From Mytilinidion resinicola (lineage: Eukaryota; Ascomycota; Dothideomycetes; Mytilinidiales; Mytilinidiaceae), in assembly GCF_010093595.1 (NCBI RefSeq), contig NW_022985452.1, positions 310,001-374,000 on the forward strand: a stretch of DNA of 64,000 nt, written 5' to 3'. The notes beneath the pieces were generated by a model. The model was given only the letters and a program-made list of their open reading frames with translations, was not told the DNA's origin and did not search any database. Each line of letters begins with the position of its first letter. Position 1 is the stretch's first letter. A program made the position numbers and the translations under genes. Shown here piece after piece: positions 23,801-34,175 of the stretch.

Positions 23801-24350
23801 TACTAACAACTATCATCAGCATCGTGCAATACATGTCCCTCGTTGGATACTCTTCTCACACCTTTACCGACATGAACTCCAATCACGGCGACCCTTCGGA
23901 AAGTGAGTGGTTTGAAGATTTCCGACGTCTGATCAGCTCGGTCAACGTCACTTCACACGAGATCACTTCGCTTCTTGCTCTACTCTCCTCGGCCATTACG
24001 AATGGCCAACCACTGCCCCCATATCTAACGACCCCCAAGCCTTATCAACTCTCTGCTAGGATTCGTGCTCTTGATAGAGACATATTGAGCGTTCGGCACA
24101 TTGCCGAGCCTGGCTATGCCGCTTTCGCCGTCATGCAAATATCAACACGTTGCATTATTGGAGACCTCGAGAAGCTTTTAAAGTAAGTATCGTATCTATC
24201 AATGACCGTCGTTCTCGTCTAATAATATCCCACAGAAGTGTAAAGATTTTAGTGGGAGTTCTCGATTTCTCATTCCACATTGTTAGCACAAACAGCTCAC
24301 CTGCGAGCTCTTCCAGCTCGACGCTCTTCAAACTGAGCAAGCAGGAGTAG
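20867..24350 (+). CDS. BRE4-like ER/plasma membrane protein (aromatic-acid-exporter-type)
   Basis: Six exons (20867-21054, 21106-21138, 21188 region-22515 with start at 21186, 22628-23763, 23820-24182, 24236-24350) give 1054 residues in frame. Two membrane halves are visible. The first has FLIMMKAALPPTIALAM, then LVAIISILGFCIMPRAKF and QTMTMNIIATCIGAAVALL. The second has AACATMSIAIVAYL, WAMIMVAISMTPSAGQS and LIGTVLAMVLSFLMWYIPDG. Cytosolic linkers are charged. This is the architecture of the fungal family with an ER-transporter six-TM N-terminal domain and a DUF2421-type C-terminal part, which includes brefeldin A-sensitivity protein 4 of fission yeast; substrate unknown. The start at 20867 (MASPEPSPSEQ) is preferred over the in-frame ATG at 20744. 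The first intron is 51 nt, stop-free and in frame. Confidence 0.85.
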
Positions 24351-24400
24351 ACCGCTACATAATCCATTACCGCCTCTCGCACCCAAGGACACTACAGAAA

Positions 24401-25591
24401 TCAATCCGTCTGCAGCTCCCCATCGCAGAAGATCCGCCCGTCCTTCATATACCTCACATTGACCGCTCCTGCCCTCTCCCTATCCATAGCCTCCTTATAC
24501 TCCCTCTTTCTCTTCGCCACCGGCCGTGGCAATACAGCTCTCGACTGCACTCTCATCATGTGCACCTCATTCTCAACCTTAACAATCATCTCGTACAGTT
24601 CCGTCGCCTTATTTCTCGCCGTTTCCATGCAAACCTGCACCCACCCCTCGAACTCCACGATATCTTTTTCTAGCAACCGCGTTGGGAAGACTTCATCATG
24701 CCACCAACCCCGGAGGTATACTCAATCGGCCTCCTTATACAGCAGCTTCCCTGTGGCCCTCACCACCTGCCTCAATTTAGCTTCATCCTCTACGCAGGCC
24801 CATGCTATCGCGTGGAAGTCGGGCTTTGGGTTCTTTATCGAGGTGATGGGCGTCAGGCCTAGCAGTAGCTCGTGGAGTCCGTCTATCACAGCCTCCGCTC
24901 GCTTGAACGCGGTGACGGTGATCTGTAGGAGGAGGATCTTGACGCGGATCTCGCGGGGAAGGTTGGGGGTCAGCAGGGCGATATCGTCCGTGCCCCGAGG
25001 GCCGGGGTCGAGGAGGAGGGAAAGCCCGCTGTGAAGGGTGGTTAGTTGGAGGCGGCGGTGCTTGGGGATTACTGTGATGTAGGTGTTCATGCGGCTGGGT
25101 ACACGAGAGCAGTGTCTTGCGGTTGAGGTTGTAACAACCCTAATATTCGTGCGAATATCCCGTGGTACACTTGGATTGGATCGTGCTGCCTCGTGGACTC
25201 GGCGTCGAGAGGTTTGACCCTGGGTTGGAGTAGCCCTAGTAGTTTTGCGGACCTCTTGTGAACCTGGTGCCGCTGGCGGCTTTGGTGAAGACGGCGGCTT
25301 CAAGCTAGCTACACCGATACTCAGCCCAGGTAGGCGTGGAGTCGGCGTCGCGACTTGTTGGACAACCTGAAAGGGCCCTAGGATCCGTATAGTCATGTCA
25401 AATCCGAAATCAAACACTCTTCCTTGCTTGTTATCATTCGCTTGATCACATTTCTTAGATCCAAGATACTGGTCCAGCACCGCGAAGGCAGCATGTCCAA
25501 GCAACATCCAAAGGATTCGACATATGAGATAGACGGACCAACCCCATGCCCATATGGCCCACGCCAGTGGGATAGCGAGAAAACCATTCAT
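24401..25591 (-). pseudogene. membrane-anchored hypothetical protein split by an in-frame TGA
   Basis: From 25591 the frame is open for 289 codons. It stops at TGA (24724-24722) and then stays open in the same frame, with no other stop, to 24401. Ignoring that one TGA the frame is 396 codons. The N-terminus is a hydrophobic anchor (LAIPLAWAIWAWGW and YLICRILWMLLGHAAF), followed by a Pro/Ser/Thr-rich linker and a helical half (REIRVKILLLQITVTAFKRA). The piece beyond the TGA has similar style (WWHDEVFPTRLLEKD). A single C-to-T change of an Arg CGA codon would make this TGA. No intron removing it fits both phases. It may be a young pseudogene, a tolerated truncation or stop readthrough. I do not recognise the family. 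Confidence 0.55.
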
Positions 25592-26122
25592 GGTTGAGAT
25601 TTCGGCGTGGAACTCTAATCTCAGTCGTCCCCGCGGTTTGTGTGAGATATACGTGTAGGTGATGTTTCCTCCATTTCCCCATGCCCCGACGGCGCTTATA
25701 TGCCCAAACCCATCTTCGCAAAGGTGAATGTCCCGGAAGCTCCCCGAATCGCCTGCTCACGGTTGCAAACAGTTTTCTAGCTCCTCACTTACGATTCCCA
25801 AGGTTCGTGCACGGTGCACGCGCCCACTCCTATGGATGACCTCACTTTTCACCATGGTATAGTCGCGGGTCGACAATAGGAGTTCTTTCTATTGTTCCTC
25901 AATAGGCAGGCTTCCTATTGTTCGTCAAATCCTCTTCTTATAAGCTTCTCCCTCGCCCTTCTTTTCTCATCAGCTTCACAACCTCATCGTCGCGATCACA
26001 TCAATCTCACGAACAACCTCAAATTCCACTCACATAACCATCATTTTGCGAACGCACTCACCACCTCGACGCACCTCAACCCACTCAAACCACGGCCAAA
26101 ACTTCTTTCAACCTACGTCAAA
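25592..26122. other. intergenic region with an imperfect inverted repeat
   Basis: This is the divergent region between the 25.6 kb gene and the small plus-strand gene. Near 25870-25920 the arms CGACAATAGGAG and CTTCCTATTGTTCG face each other with a further CTATTG copy between them, so a stem-loop is possible. No coding frame is supported. Confidence 0.4.
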
Positions 26123-26485
26123 ATGCGCGCCCGCTCCATCGCCATCTCCGTCCCCTCCGGCTTCGCGCCTCTCCGCAGCCAGCTCCTCTCGCCCTCCTGG
26201 TTCGCACCGCGCGCAAACCGTCGCAGCGCCCCGTCTCCCACCACACCAACCTTCACTGCCACCAACTTCACTCAAACCGCAACCTTCACTCAAACCACAA
26301 CCTTCACTCCAACCGCCTTCACCTCACCAGGCCGCAGCGTAATCGACGGGCGAATGACTTCCCAGGCCCCCAAGCGCCGCAAGCTGAGCACCAGCGCGTT
26401 TGTGGAGGTGTTCCCGGCGGACAAGGATCGGGTGGATGCTGCTGGCACCGGAGTTTGTGTGGGTAGTGGCACTTTCGGGATCTGA
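26123..26485 (+). CDS. small low-complexity hypothetical protein
   Basis: Single exon of 120 residues starting MRARSIAISVPSG. The middle is a Thr/Phe/Pro repeat region (short FTQT, FTPT and FTAT units) and the C-terminal part has a basic PKRRKLS patch followed by an acidic turn. The frame extends upstream to 25892, but the Ser/His-rich extension looks like leader sequence. No known family is recognised. Its stop codon is followed directly by a four-tract G-run. It may be a genuine short orphan gene or only a chance frame. Confidence 0.4.
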   Translation: MRARSIAISVPSGFAPLRSQLLSPSWFAPRANRRSAPSPTTPTFTATNFTQTATFTQTTTFTPTAFTSPGRSVIDGRMTSQAPKRRKLSTSAFVEVFPADKDRVDAAGTGVCVGSGTFGI

Positions 26486-26507
26486 GGGGAAGGGGAAGGG
26501 GAAGGGG
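26486..26507 (+). repeat. GGGGAA repeat, potential G-quadruplex, just after a stop codon
   Basis: Four exact GGGG tracts at 26486, 26492, 26498 and 26504 are spaced by AA, a canonical parallel G-quadruplex pattern. It begins at the base after the TGA of the small gene, so it would lie on the G-rich sense strand of its 3' UTR if transcribed. Confidence 0.75.
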
Positions 26508-26779
26508 AAGGAGGAGGAATGGGGATTTGGGAGTGAGAGTGAGGGGAGTGAGGATAGTATGGAGATTGTGGGGGTGGATGCTTGAGCTGGACTTTAGCAT
26601 GAGAATTGAAATACTACTTGCTGCTGCTGCGCACTTGCTTGGTACTGCGTGAGGTGGCCTGGTGAGGTCTGAGAGATGCGAAAGGTGTCGTTTTGGAGAG
26701 CGGGTAAGCTCGCTGGGGCACCTCAGACGACGGTGGTGGGATGGTGTACACAGTACGTCTATTCCCAATTATATTACGT

Positions 26780-27750
26780 GTTTTCCATGAACAGAAATCC
26801 CTCCTTTCCGCTCTTGATTGATTGAAACTGGAATTCTCTTACTGTCCTTTTGACAGCGTACGCAAGTGTCCGAAGTACCTCATGCCTAACTAGCAAGAAC
26901 GATGTCATTTCCAGAGCTCGCAAATCAGATACCCGTATTTTCATAGCCTGATGTCTTGCCTCTTTACGCAATAGCCCAAATCAAATCTATCATGCTATCG
27001 TTCTGACGTGCTACGCGGCTGTCTGAAGCACGTCGTGACTAACCAGCTTCGGAATAAGGTGGATGTCATTTTCCAGGGCTGTGAATTAGATACCTCTTCT
27101 CAGGACCTGGTTTCCATCCTCTTTGCTTAATAGCTTAAAATGGCTCCATCTTGTCGTTGTTTGGATAGCGTACGTAGGTATCTGAAGTGCCTCATGCGTA
27201 ACCAGCTTTAGCGGAAGGAAGATGTCATTTCTAGGGCTTGTAAATCAGGTCCCTTTCTGGTAAGACCGGAGTATCTGCTGCTTTGCTAAGTAGCTTAAAC
27301 CAGAGCTGTCTGGTATTCGTTTTGATAACGTATAGAAGTATCCAAGACACCCCATGCGTAACCAGCTTTTGAATAAGGACGATGTCATCTCCAGAGCGCG
27401 CAAATTGGACACCCGCTGTGCAGAGCCTGGTTTCATACCTCTTTAGCTAGGCGACATAAATTAAACCTATCTTCCGGTCATTTTGACAGCGTATCGATAC
27501 ATCTAGAGGACCCCTTGCACAACGAGCCTTAGAGTAAGGTCGATGTCGTTTCCGGGGCCTGTAAATTAGATACCCGCTTCGCAGGGCCCGACCTCCTTCC
27601 TCTTTAGCTAAGCCGTCTGGATTGGAACTGCCATGCTACAGTTTTGACAGCCTACGTAGAGTTCTAGAGGACCCCATGCATAATGAGCTTCATGATAACG
27701 ACGATGTCATTTCTGGGGCTTGCATATTGAGTAGCCCTCTTCCAATAGTG
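26780..27750. repeat. tandem array of decayed ~160 bp units, about six copies
   Basis: Six related units follow each other. Using the shared motif GATGTC(A/G)T as an anchor, copies lie at 26901, 27062, 27221, 27381, 27542 and 27713, giving spacings of 161, 159, 160, 161 and 171 bp. Other shared pieces recur in the same order in each unit: GACAGCGTACG, CCTCATGCGTAACCAGCTT, a GGGCTTGTAAATCAGATACCC-like block, and CCTCTTTAGCTAA. Differences are dominated by transitions. The period is not a multiple of three and no frame stays open, so it is not a repeat protein. No matching element is known to me. Confidence 0.88.
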
Positions 27751-29390
27751 GAGCCCTTCAGTCGGCGGCCTTGCCACGTATCTTTTTCATACCCATTCAA
27801 TACTACATGAGATGCCCCGAAGAATTTTTAGAAGCTCAAAACTTATAATTTTGGACAACCGGTAACCTCCCCCGCCCACCCCAGGCGGTGGCAGCTTGAC
27901 CCCCTAAATCCCAGCCTCAGCCTAGCTAACATCTTGTCGAATCTGCCACCGCCAGATGTTGCAGCCTGTACTTTGACGCAGTCGCCACCCCTACTCCAGC
28001 GATCAAGGCTTCTAGCAGTGGGGTCGATGCTACATAGAGTCGGTCCTAGTAGAGGTCCGACAATGGACGAGCAAATCTATGGCATTGCGCTGAAGGACGC
28101 CATGTCTGCCCTGCCCCCTTCTACGGCTCCGGGCCTCCACCTTGCCAACCGCAGGCCGAACTTACCAGCGGTACTGAATAGACTGGACGACTACAAGCTT
28201 CGTGATCTAGCCGATGATAGTGTAGATCTACCCGCAGTCCAAATATCCAGTGGATGCAAGGAGGAGCAACCGCGACAGTTGCCGGTTCAAATTGGTTCGA
28301 CACTAATATTCTACGACGAGTGCGAAGCGAGAGTCGATGTTCCGGAAGAGGTGCCTTCGGTGAGATTTCGACGGTTGAGGGCTTTCAGCAAATGCCTTCT
28401 GGACGAGTGTACCTTTCCCTCAGAAGGCATCCTTACAGGACGTGTAATTGGGATTATAAGGCTGCTTGTTGCCAATCCTTGCGCTACTTCTAGACGGGTC
28501 TGAAAGCCCTATCCCTCGCGATGTTAAAATTTCAGCGGAACGAGCGGCCTGTAGAAGCTCGATTGGCAGTTCCGGTGGCTGTAAGGTTGTAAAAAGGGTA
28601 CGATTGGTATGAAGTAAGATGACGAGGTGGCCCCCGAACTGGTTTGAAGACGAGTAGCACGAGGGGCTCGGTGACCGATTGATGGTTAACGATTGGTGAG
28701 GCGGACTATGGCATCGTCTTACTTGCTAAGAGCTATCTACATGGTAAAGACATGCATCTTGAGACCTTAGTTGCCGTTCGGCGTTAAGAGAGAAAAATTA
28801 TATATAGATAAAGGTAACAAGAGAAACGGATATCGCTCGAATCTAGGTCGATCAGCACTACCACACTTCATCCGCCTCCGCTTGCTCGTACCTTAATAGC
28901 TCTGGCGTGGTCGATCTGTCGGGCCCGGACGGTCGATGGTGATGCAACGTCGTTTACAAATGAATTCGGGACAAAATTCGACGTCGTAATGAGCCTTGCG
29001 ACCCATATTCTCTTCGTTCTGGAATCCAGTGCCACGTGATATGGCCGAATGCAGTCAGTATTCCCTTACAAATGCGAGTCACATAGGTGTGAGCCACCGC
29101 GTCTTCCATACGTGCAGCAAGCGGCTCGTTCAGGGGGGGATCCATCACGCCGAACATCAGATTTACTGTGATGATGTATTCAGACTTCAGACCGCAGGTT
29201 GGGCAGATGTAGACATTCTTAGGATTTCCTAGCTCATTGTCATCTCCGATAGACGCCGTGTGCCAGTAATGGCTGCCATCGATTGAAACCGTAAGCGTCG
29301 CGGCTCAGCCTTCCCGTCTTTTGACTATCATGACTGGGGGAGCTGGGGACGAAACTTGGTCGAGCTCGACATAATCTAGGCATGCCACCG
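27751..29390. other. gene-free interior of the repeat island
   Basis: An open frame of 189 codons (27934-28503) has no domain, codon pattern or splice support and I do not call it. A block near 27870-27955 (CCCCAGGCGGTGGC and TGCCACCGCCAGA) is partly shared, in either orientation, with sequence near 29385 and 30060, so old repeat pieces extend into this stretch. Confidence 0.4.
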
Positions 29391-30560
29391 CCAGAGGTGG
29401 CTTAGAGGAGTAGATTATTCGTCAAATCGATAGAACTAGGTCTCACTTGAATTTCTGAAACTGCGTCGAGGGACTTCAAGCAGCGGCGAACCCGTTTGTA
29501 AACTATCGGAGTTTCGGAAGGATCTGGAGTTACTGATGAGATTGAATTTCTTTTCGGACTGGTCGAAAAGTGGTTGGAACATCCGGATGAACCATTTGAG
29601 AACTTAGCATCTCCCTGCATCTGAAAAGGAGGCGCCATTTGGCAGAGCTCGTGATGATAACAGACGAAGAAGACGCACCTGGAGCTTTACCTATTATGTT
29701 TGGCGTCATCAGGGGTGGCCTAGGGCTGTAAGAGGTTTGGAAAAAAACATCATTTTAGTCCTCATTTGTTAATCCGAAAACACGGTAAGGGACCTCACAC
29801 GGTGGCATACGAGGTTACGCAGCTGGAAGTCTGGGTAGCATCATATAGTTCGCGTGTGGAGCGCATGGAACAATGGCATAGTAAGAGCTGGAGAAGGAAG
29901 CAGGGACGGGGGACTGGCGAGTTGATATACTTCAGAATCCAGCAGAGTCTTAGCGCTGACTCATACGCTCTCAAATATGTACCTGAATGTAGATTCCAGT
30001 CATCTACCTAGGCATCTTGACTGTGCCTCTCAAGCGTTCTCTGCAACTGTAAATAGCGCCGCCTGGGGTGGCCTAAGGAGGTAGATGGGTGGTCAAGACT
30101 CAGGACTTATGTCATTTTCAAACCTCCGAAACCATGCTGAGGTAACTCAAGCGGCGGTAAGCGTACTTAAAACGGGTAAAGCTCTTAAGATATTGTTTGA
30201 AACTGTTATAGATTGGAAATTGCTCTCAAATTAGCTGAAAGTGATGCGGAGTTTCGGACGGGATGTTCGAGAACTTAGGAGATCGTGGCGGCCAAAGCTG
30301 GCGACCTCTCAGACTACGATAGCTAGCTGGACTCAGAGAGACACTAGGAAGATAAAAAGCATATAGTGCTAGAACCCTTCTTTCGAACAGTGGATGGCAT
30401 TGTTAGGGGTGACTCGTTAAGGGAAGCGATTAGTCAAACCGATCACTCGAAATCTGATTGGGGTTTCCGAAAATACGTTAAGGGACCTCAAACAGTAGCA
30501 CATGAGCCTATAGAAATGGAAATATTAGTACAGTAGGCCTTGATCGTACCCGGGACAGAA
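29391..30560. repeat. four decayed ~340 bp repeat units with a conserved head
   Basis: Each unit begins with a GGGGTGGCCTAAGG-like head (GGTGGC/GGTGAC at 29396, 29714, 30067 and 30408). A second block, consensus near CCGAAAACACGTTGAGGGA then CCTCAAGCAGCGGCA, follows 74-76 bp later in all four (29471, 29790, 30141, 30482). Unit spacing is 318, 353 and 341 bp; the last unit is truncated. Units 1 and 3 also share a GGAGTTTCGGA and a GAGAACTTAG block further on. No frame is open through the units. The constant 74-76 bp offset makes chance similarity very unlikely. Confidence 0.8.
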
Positions 30561-31847
30561 ACCATCTGGCCTAGATAAGACCCTAACTGATAGAAGAGGA
30601 AGCACGGCACATTAAGAGATTTTTGACAGCAAATTCAAGCACTTACACCGCAGTACAAGGTTTGAAGACGTCCTTGAAAAGCGACTGCTTTTCTTATGCT
30701 ATAAAAGCGTCATAGACAGGAAGGTAATAGTTATAAGATTTTGGAGACGGTCATGTGTACCAAGAGAAATACTCATCTGTAGTGTGAGAGGTGTAAAGAA
30801 TTGCTTAATAAATGTTCGCAGTGCTTCGATAATTAATTAGGAGATGTAGAGTATAGATCGTCTCTGGGAACATATCATAACTGGAAGCTGGACTTGAACA
30901 AAGCCTGGAATATTAGAAGTTAGTGGTAGAGCTTCTAATAGCATGAGGTGAGATATGCCCGCTCGTAAATCGTAATAGATGTTGAAGCTAATGGATTGAG
31001 GTTCCTTAGATCAATCACGTGTGAAATCAAAGCGTGGTCGCGTTTCCACGGCGTTCCATGAGATTCCATGCCGACTTCGGAGCTCCTCACCTGGCCACCC
31101 GTGCACCCGTGGGCTGCTGCCTGGAGGCTGCGCGGGTGAGTCAGCGCCAAGACTCTGCTGGATTCTGAAGTATATCAACTCGCCAGGCCCCCGTCCCTTC
31201 TTCCTTCCTCAGCTCTCTTGTATGTTTCCACCTCCCCCGCAATGCTGATGCTCCTGCTAACAACATTTTTAGTGCCTTTTGGCTTAGATCAAGTGTAGTA
31301 TCTGTTCTTTTCAGTTTAATCTCTGAAACGATCCTACGGGATCTCTCAAGATTAATCCAGTCTTTGGAAACCGCTCCTGGGCCGCTGGGCTTGCCTATGT
31401 CCAGGAGCACAGTGTCGCTCGTATTGCACTGCCTCGGGCCGACGCGAATTTTTTTTCATTGAACTTCCCAGCTGGTCTGGGACTTCGAAGAAGAATATCT
31501 TTTCTGCTTGCTTTTGGAGCTTTGCTGGTGGTTGGAAGCGCTTCTTCACTGCTTGTGCTGGCGAGGCCGCCACCTGTCTGTTCACAATTTGCACCATCTC
31601 TTACCTTCGCTGAACGCTGTAATTTAGTTAACCAGCTTGCATAGCTCTTTCAGCAGCTACTGAATCCGATTATCATCACCTGAGACTGCTGCATTGCTGT
31701 GATCTGAATTTTGATGCTGATTGTGCGGCCTCAATTGTCCGCCTGCTTGCAACGTGACCCTTACCTGCCCGGCGGGCTGCCCGCGTCCGACAAACAAACA
31801 TGTAGCTCTTTTTTCCCGTGAAGATCACATTTCCTAAAATCCTCGTC
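30561..31847. other. region between the repeat island and translin
   Basis: No gene is supported. Short frames on both strands around 31000-31650 lack domains. The last few hundred bases should contain the translin promoter. Confidence 0.4.
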
Positions 31848-32830
31848 ATGGCGGACCGCACTGGGATGGTCGATCCCGCCATCTTTGAAGATCTCCAAGC
31901 CCGCATCGACGAGGAGACCTCCGTCCGTGAGGTGAGGCAGCTCAAGCTCCCCTCCACCCAGCACATCTAATACATCGCAGGAGCTTCGCGGCATCATCCA
32001 GAGTCTGGAGAAGCAGAGCATGTTCCCCGCCTTTCCGAAACCTCCATCGCTGACTTTTTCTAGACAAAGCTGTACAATTCATCCTCGCCAGAGCCCATTC
32101 CACCCCCGCCTATGCCTGTACGTTCAGGACCTCTACCTTCTACCAGCGCGCACAACTAACTCCTCCAGTCTCGAAGCTCGTCTCCGACGCTTCACTCGCT
32201 ATCGAAGATGAAGTCAAAATCATCGCTAAGCTGTCGCAAGCTGCTGAGAAGCTCCCCTACTACAAATGGAATACAATGTGGTCAAGGCAAATTCAGGATG
32301 CGGTACGACTCCCCAGCGTAGTCTGTCTGGCATAAACTGAACATGCCCAAGACATACGGAATTCTCCTCTGCGGCTGGCTAGGTGGAAACGGCAGCGACT
32401 CCCAGCCTGGCCGCCTGTTGACCATTGAAGAGGTGGGAGGCATCATGAATGGTAAGGACCACGCCCTTCGTATGCTCTATCCAAGCTAACAACGACATCA
32501 CAAGTGCCGGTCAACCTCAAAGGACGCGACGGTTTCCACCTTACGATCGAAGAATACCTCCAAGCCTTGATCTCTCTCGTCGATGAGCTGGCCCGCCTTG
32601 CACGCAACTCCGTCACTCTCGGCGATTACCTTATACCCATCCTCATAAGCCAGTTCATCAAGGATCTCCACGCCGGCTTCCAGATCCTCAATTTGAAGAA
32701 CGACTCCCTCCGGCGCCGTAGCGATGGCATAAAATACAGGGTTAAGGAAGTCGAGGACGTGGTGTATGACCTTTCCTTACGGAACTTGATACCCAAGGAC
32801 GACAAGGGCAAAAAGGACGACGCCACCTGA
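31848..32830 (+). CDS. TSN: translin
   Basis: Six exons (31848-31931, 31981-32017, 32064-32117, 32169-32302, 32352-32451, 32505-32830) give 244 residues, the usual translin length. Recognisable blocks are MVDPAIFEDLQARIDEE near the start, ELRGIIQSLEKQ, FILARAHSTPA, KLPYYKWNTMW, the EYLQALISLVDELARLARNS helix and the C-terminal KEVEDVVYDLSLRNL. Translin is an octameric single-strand nucleic-acid binding protein that with TRAX forms the C3PO endoribonuclease, acting on small-RNA passenger strands and, in Neurospora, on pre-tRNA fragments. The second intron (32018-32063) only keeps the frame if it uses a GC donor (GCATGT), a rare GC-AG intron. It sits alone next to a repeat island and a dead ADH gene. 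Confidence 0.92.
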
Positions 32831-33439
32831 AGCTCCCGGTTAGCTTTATGTGGTTTCCCACTGATCGGGAGAGATCTACGCTGATCTCATACTCAAGGGA
32901 GTTTGGAGTCTGGGGATAAAACACTCGGTGGGTTGGGGACTTTTGACGGCATAGTCAGCCTGTTGAGGCACATTAAACGGCGCCGGCAGCAGACCAAAAT
33001 TTACACTATCGAGTCTTTATCACAGATGATCAAGTGCACAGAACAAAGTATAAACATCACTGATGGGCACAAGGTTATCAAGTGCGCGCGAGAACCCCTA
33101 CGAAATATATTCGCCTCGGTCAGTAATGTCCCTGGATTGGAAGATTGCCACGTCACAGCTCTGTGTACACTGGTTCGCTACTGTTGGGAGCGTTTCCATG
33201 CATGCTTAAATTTTGGACGAGACCTAAATTCAACGTCTTGGACTACTCTGGTACCTCTCCAGGTCATCCCATATGCTTCATCCACTCACGGGGGGGTAGC
33301 CGCCTTTTTTTTTTTTTTGAATTAAAGTCAACAAGTCTTCCAGCGACTTGACCTTTACGAAATTTGTCTACTGCTTCTGGGAGTTGAACGAATGAGAACT
33401 TCTCATGTGATGGTTTAAGCAAACCCTAGAAATCTCGTT
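32831..33439. other. gap between translin and the ADH relic
   Basis: No gene is seen. It contains a run of 14 T residues at 33305-33318. Confidence 0.4.
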
Positions 33440-34175
33440 ATTCTAATACTTCTCCGCGACTTCGGAAGTAAGCTTACCCTCGCTGCATAGCTCAACGCCT
33501 CTTGTGTATCTAGCATCGAACCTACGGCGGTACCGATAATATGCAAATTCTTCGCGACATACCACAACAGATCTGCTCCTACAATACACCCCGCCGGAGC
33601 TAAATCACAGAATTAGCCAGTATCAACCATCCACCTCCAAATCTACTTACGAAGCCCAACACACATCACCCGTCCCACCACCCTCACCATAAAGGGCGCC
33701 GAATCACACGCCTGCTTACTCCCTTTTCCATCCGTAATCCTCACCACCTCCTTCGCCACATCCCCCGTCTCCAAAAATACACAAAAGCCTCACAACCCAG
33801 CTTCATACGCAACACCCTCTTATCCCTCCCCCCATCCACCCCCTACAACCGTCATCCCATCGCCTTCGCCTTCGCCTTCGCCAACTGCCCCCTGCCCCCC
33901 CTCCCCCAAATATGTCCCACCCCACCCTCCCGCGCCCGCGAAAATCGGCGACCCCCCCGGCCCCAACCCCCTCTACTTCAGACTCATATAGATCGTCGCC
34001 CGGAACACATCACCGGCGCCGCCACGAAATTCATCCACGCCCGCCGGGAATCCGCGTCATGTACCGCATCGGGCGAATTGCGGGGAACCTGGGGAACAGT
34101 CTGCTGAGAGCTGTCCAGAAAGGATATAGTTGTTGTCGTCGGATGTTGGCCCTTGGCGATGAGCAAGATCACAGT
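33440..34175 (-). pseudogene. relic of a zinc-dependent alcohol dehydrogenase
   Basis: Read from 34175 down, fragments of a medium-chain zinc ADH appear in the right order but in different frames. First comes VAAPVMCSG (the AAPI-CAG block), then GAGGWGGT (nucleotide-binding glycines). Next are KRVLRMKLGCEAFVF with DVAKEVVRITDGKG and VVGRVMCVGL, and finally YVAKNLHIIGTAVGSMLDTQ with EALSYAAR. The N-terminal catalytic zinc part is missing, stops and frameshifts separate the pieces, and a CTTCGC repeat has expanded near 33860. A splice donor (GTAAGC) is still visible after the last block. It is a broken gene and makes no enzyme. Confidence 0.75.

Noticed and set aside
24670..24740. An intron removing the in-frame TGA of the 25 kb gene (GTATAA donor, GCTAG acceptor)
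   Set aside because: Careful counting shows that the phases do not match: exon 1 would leave two bases and exon 2 needs one.
26780..27750. Reading the ~160 bp array as a repeat protein or CRISPR-like array
   Set aside because: The unit is not a multiple of three and frames close; there are no short identical repeats with unique spacers, and the organism is a eukaryote.
27934..28503. 189-codon frame in the repeat island
   Set aside because: No recognisable family, no splice or conservation signs, and it begins in shared repeat debris; likely chance.
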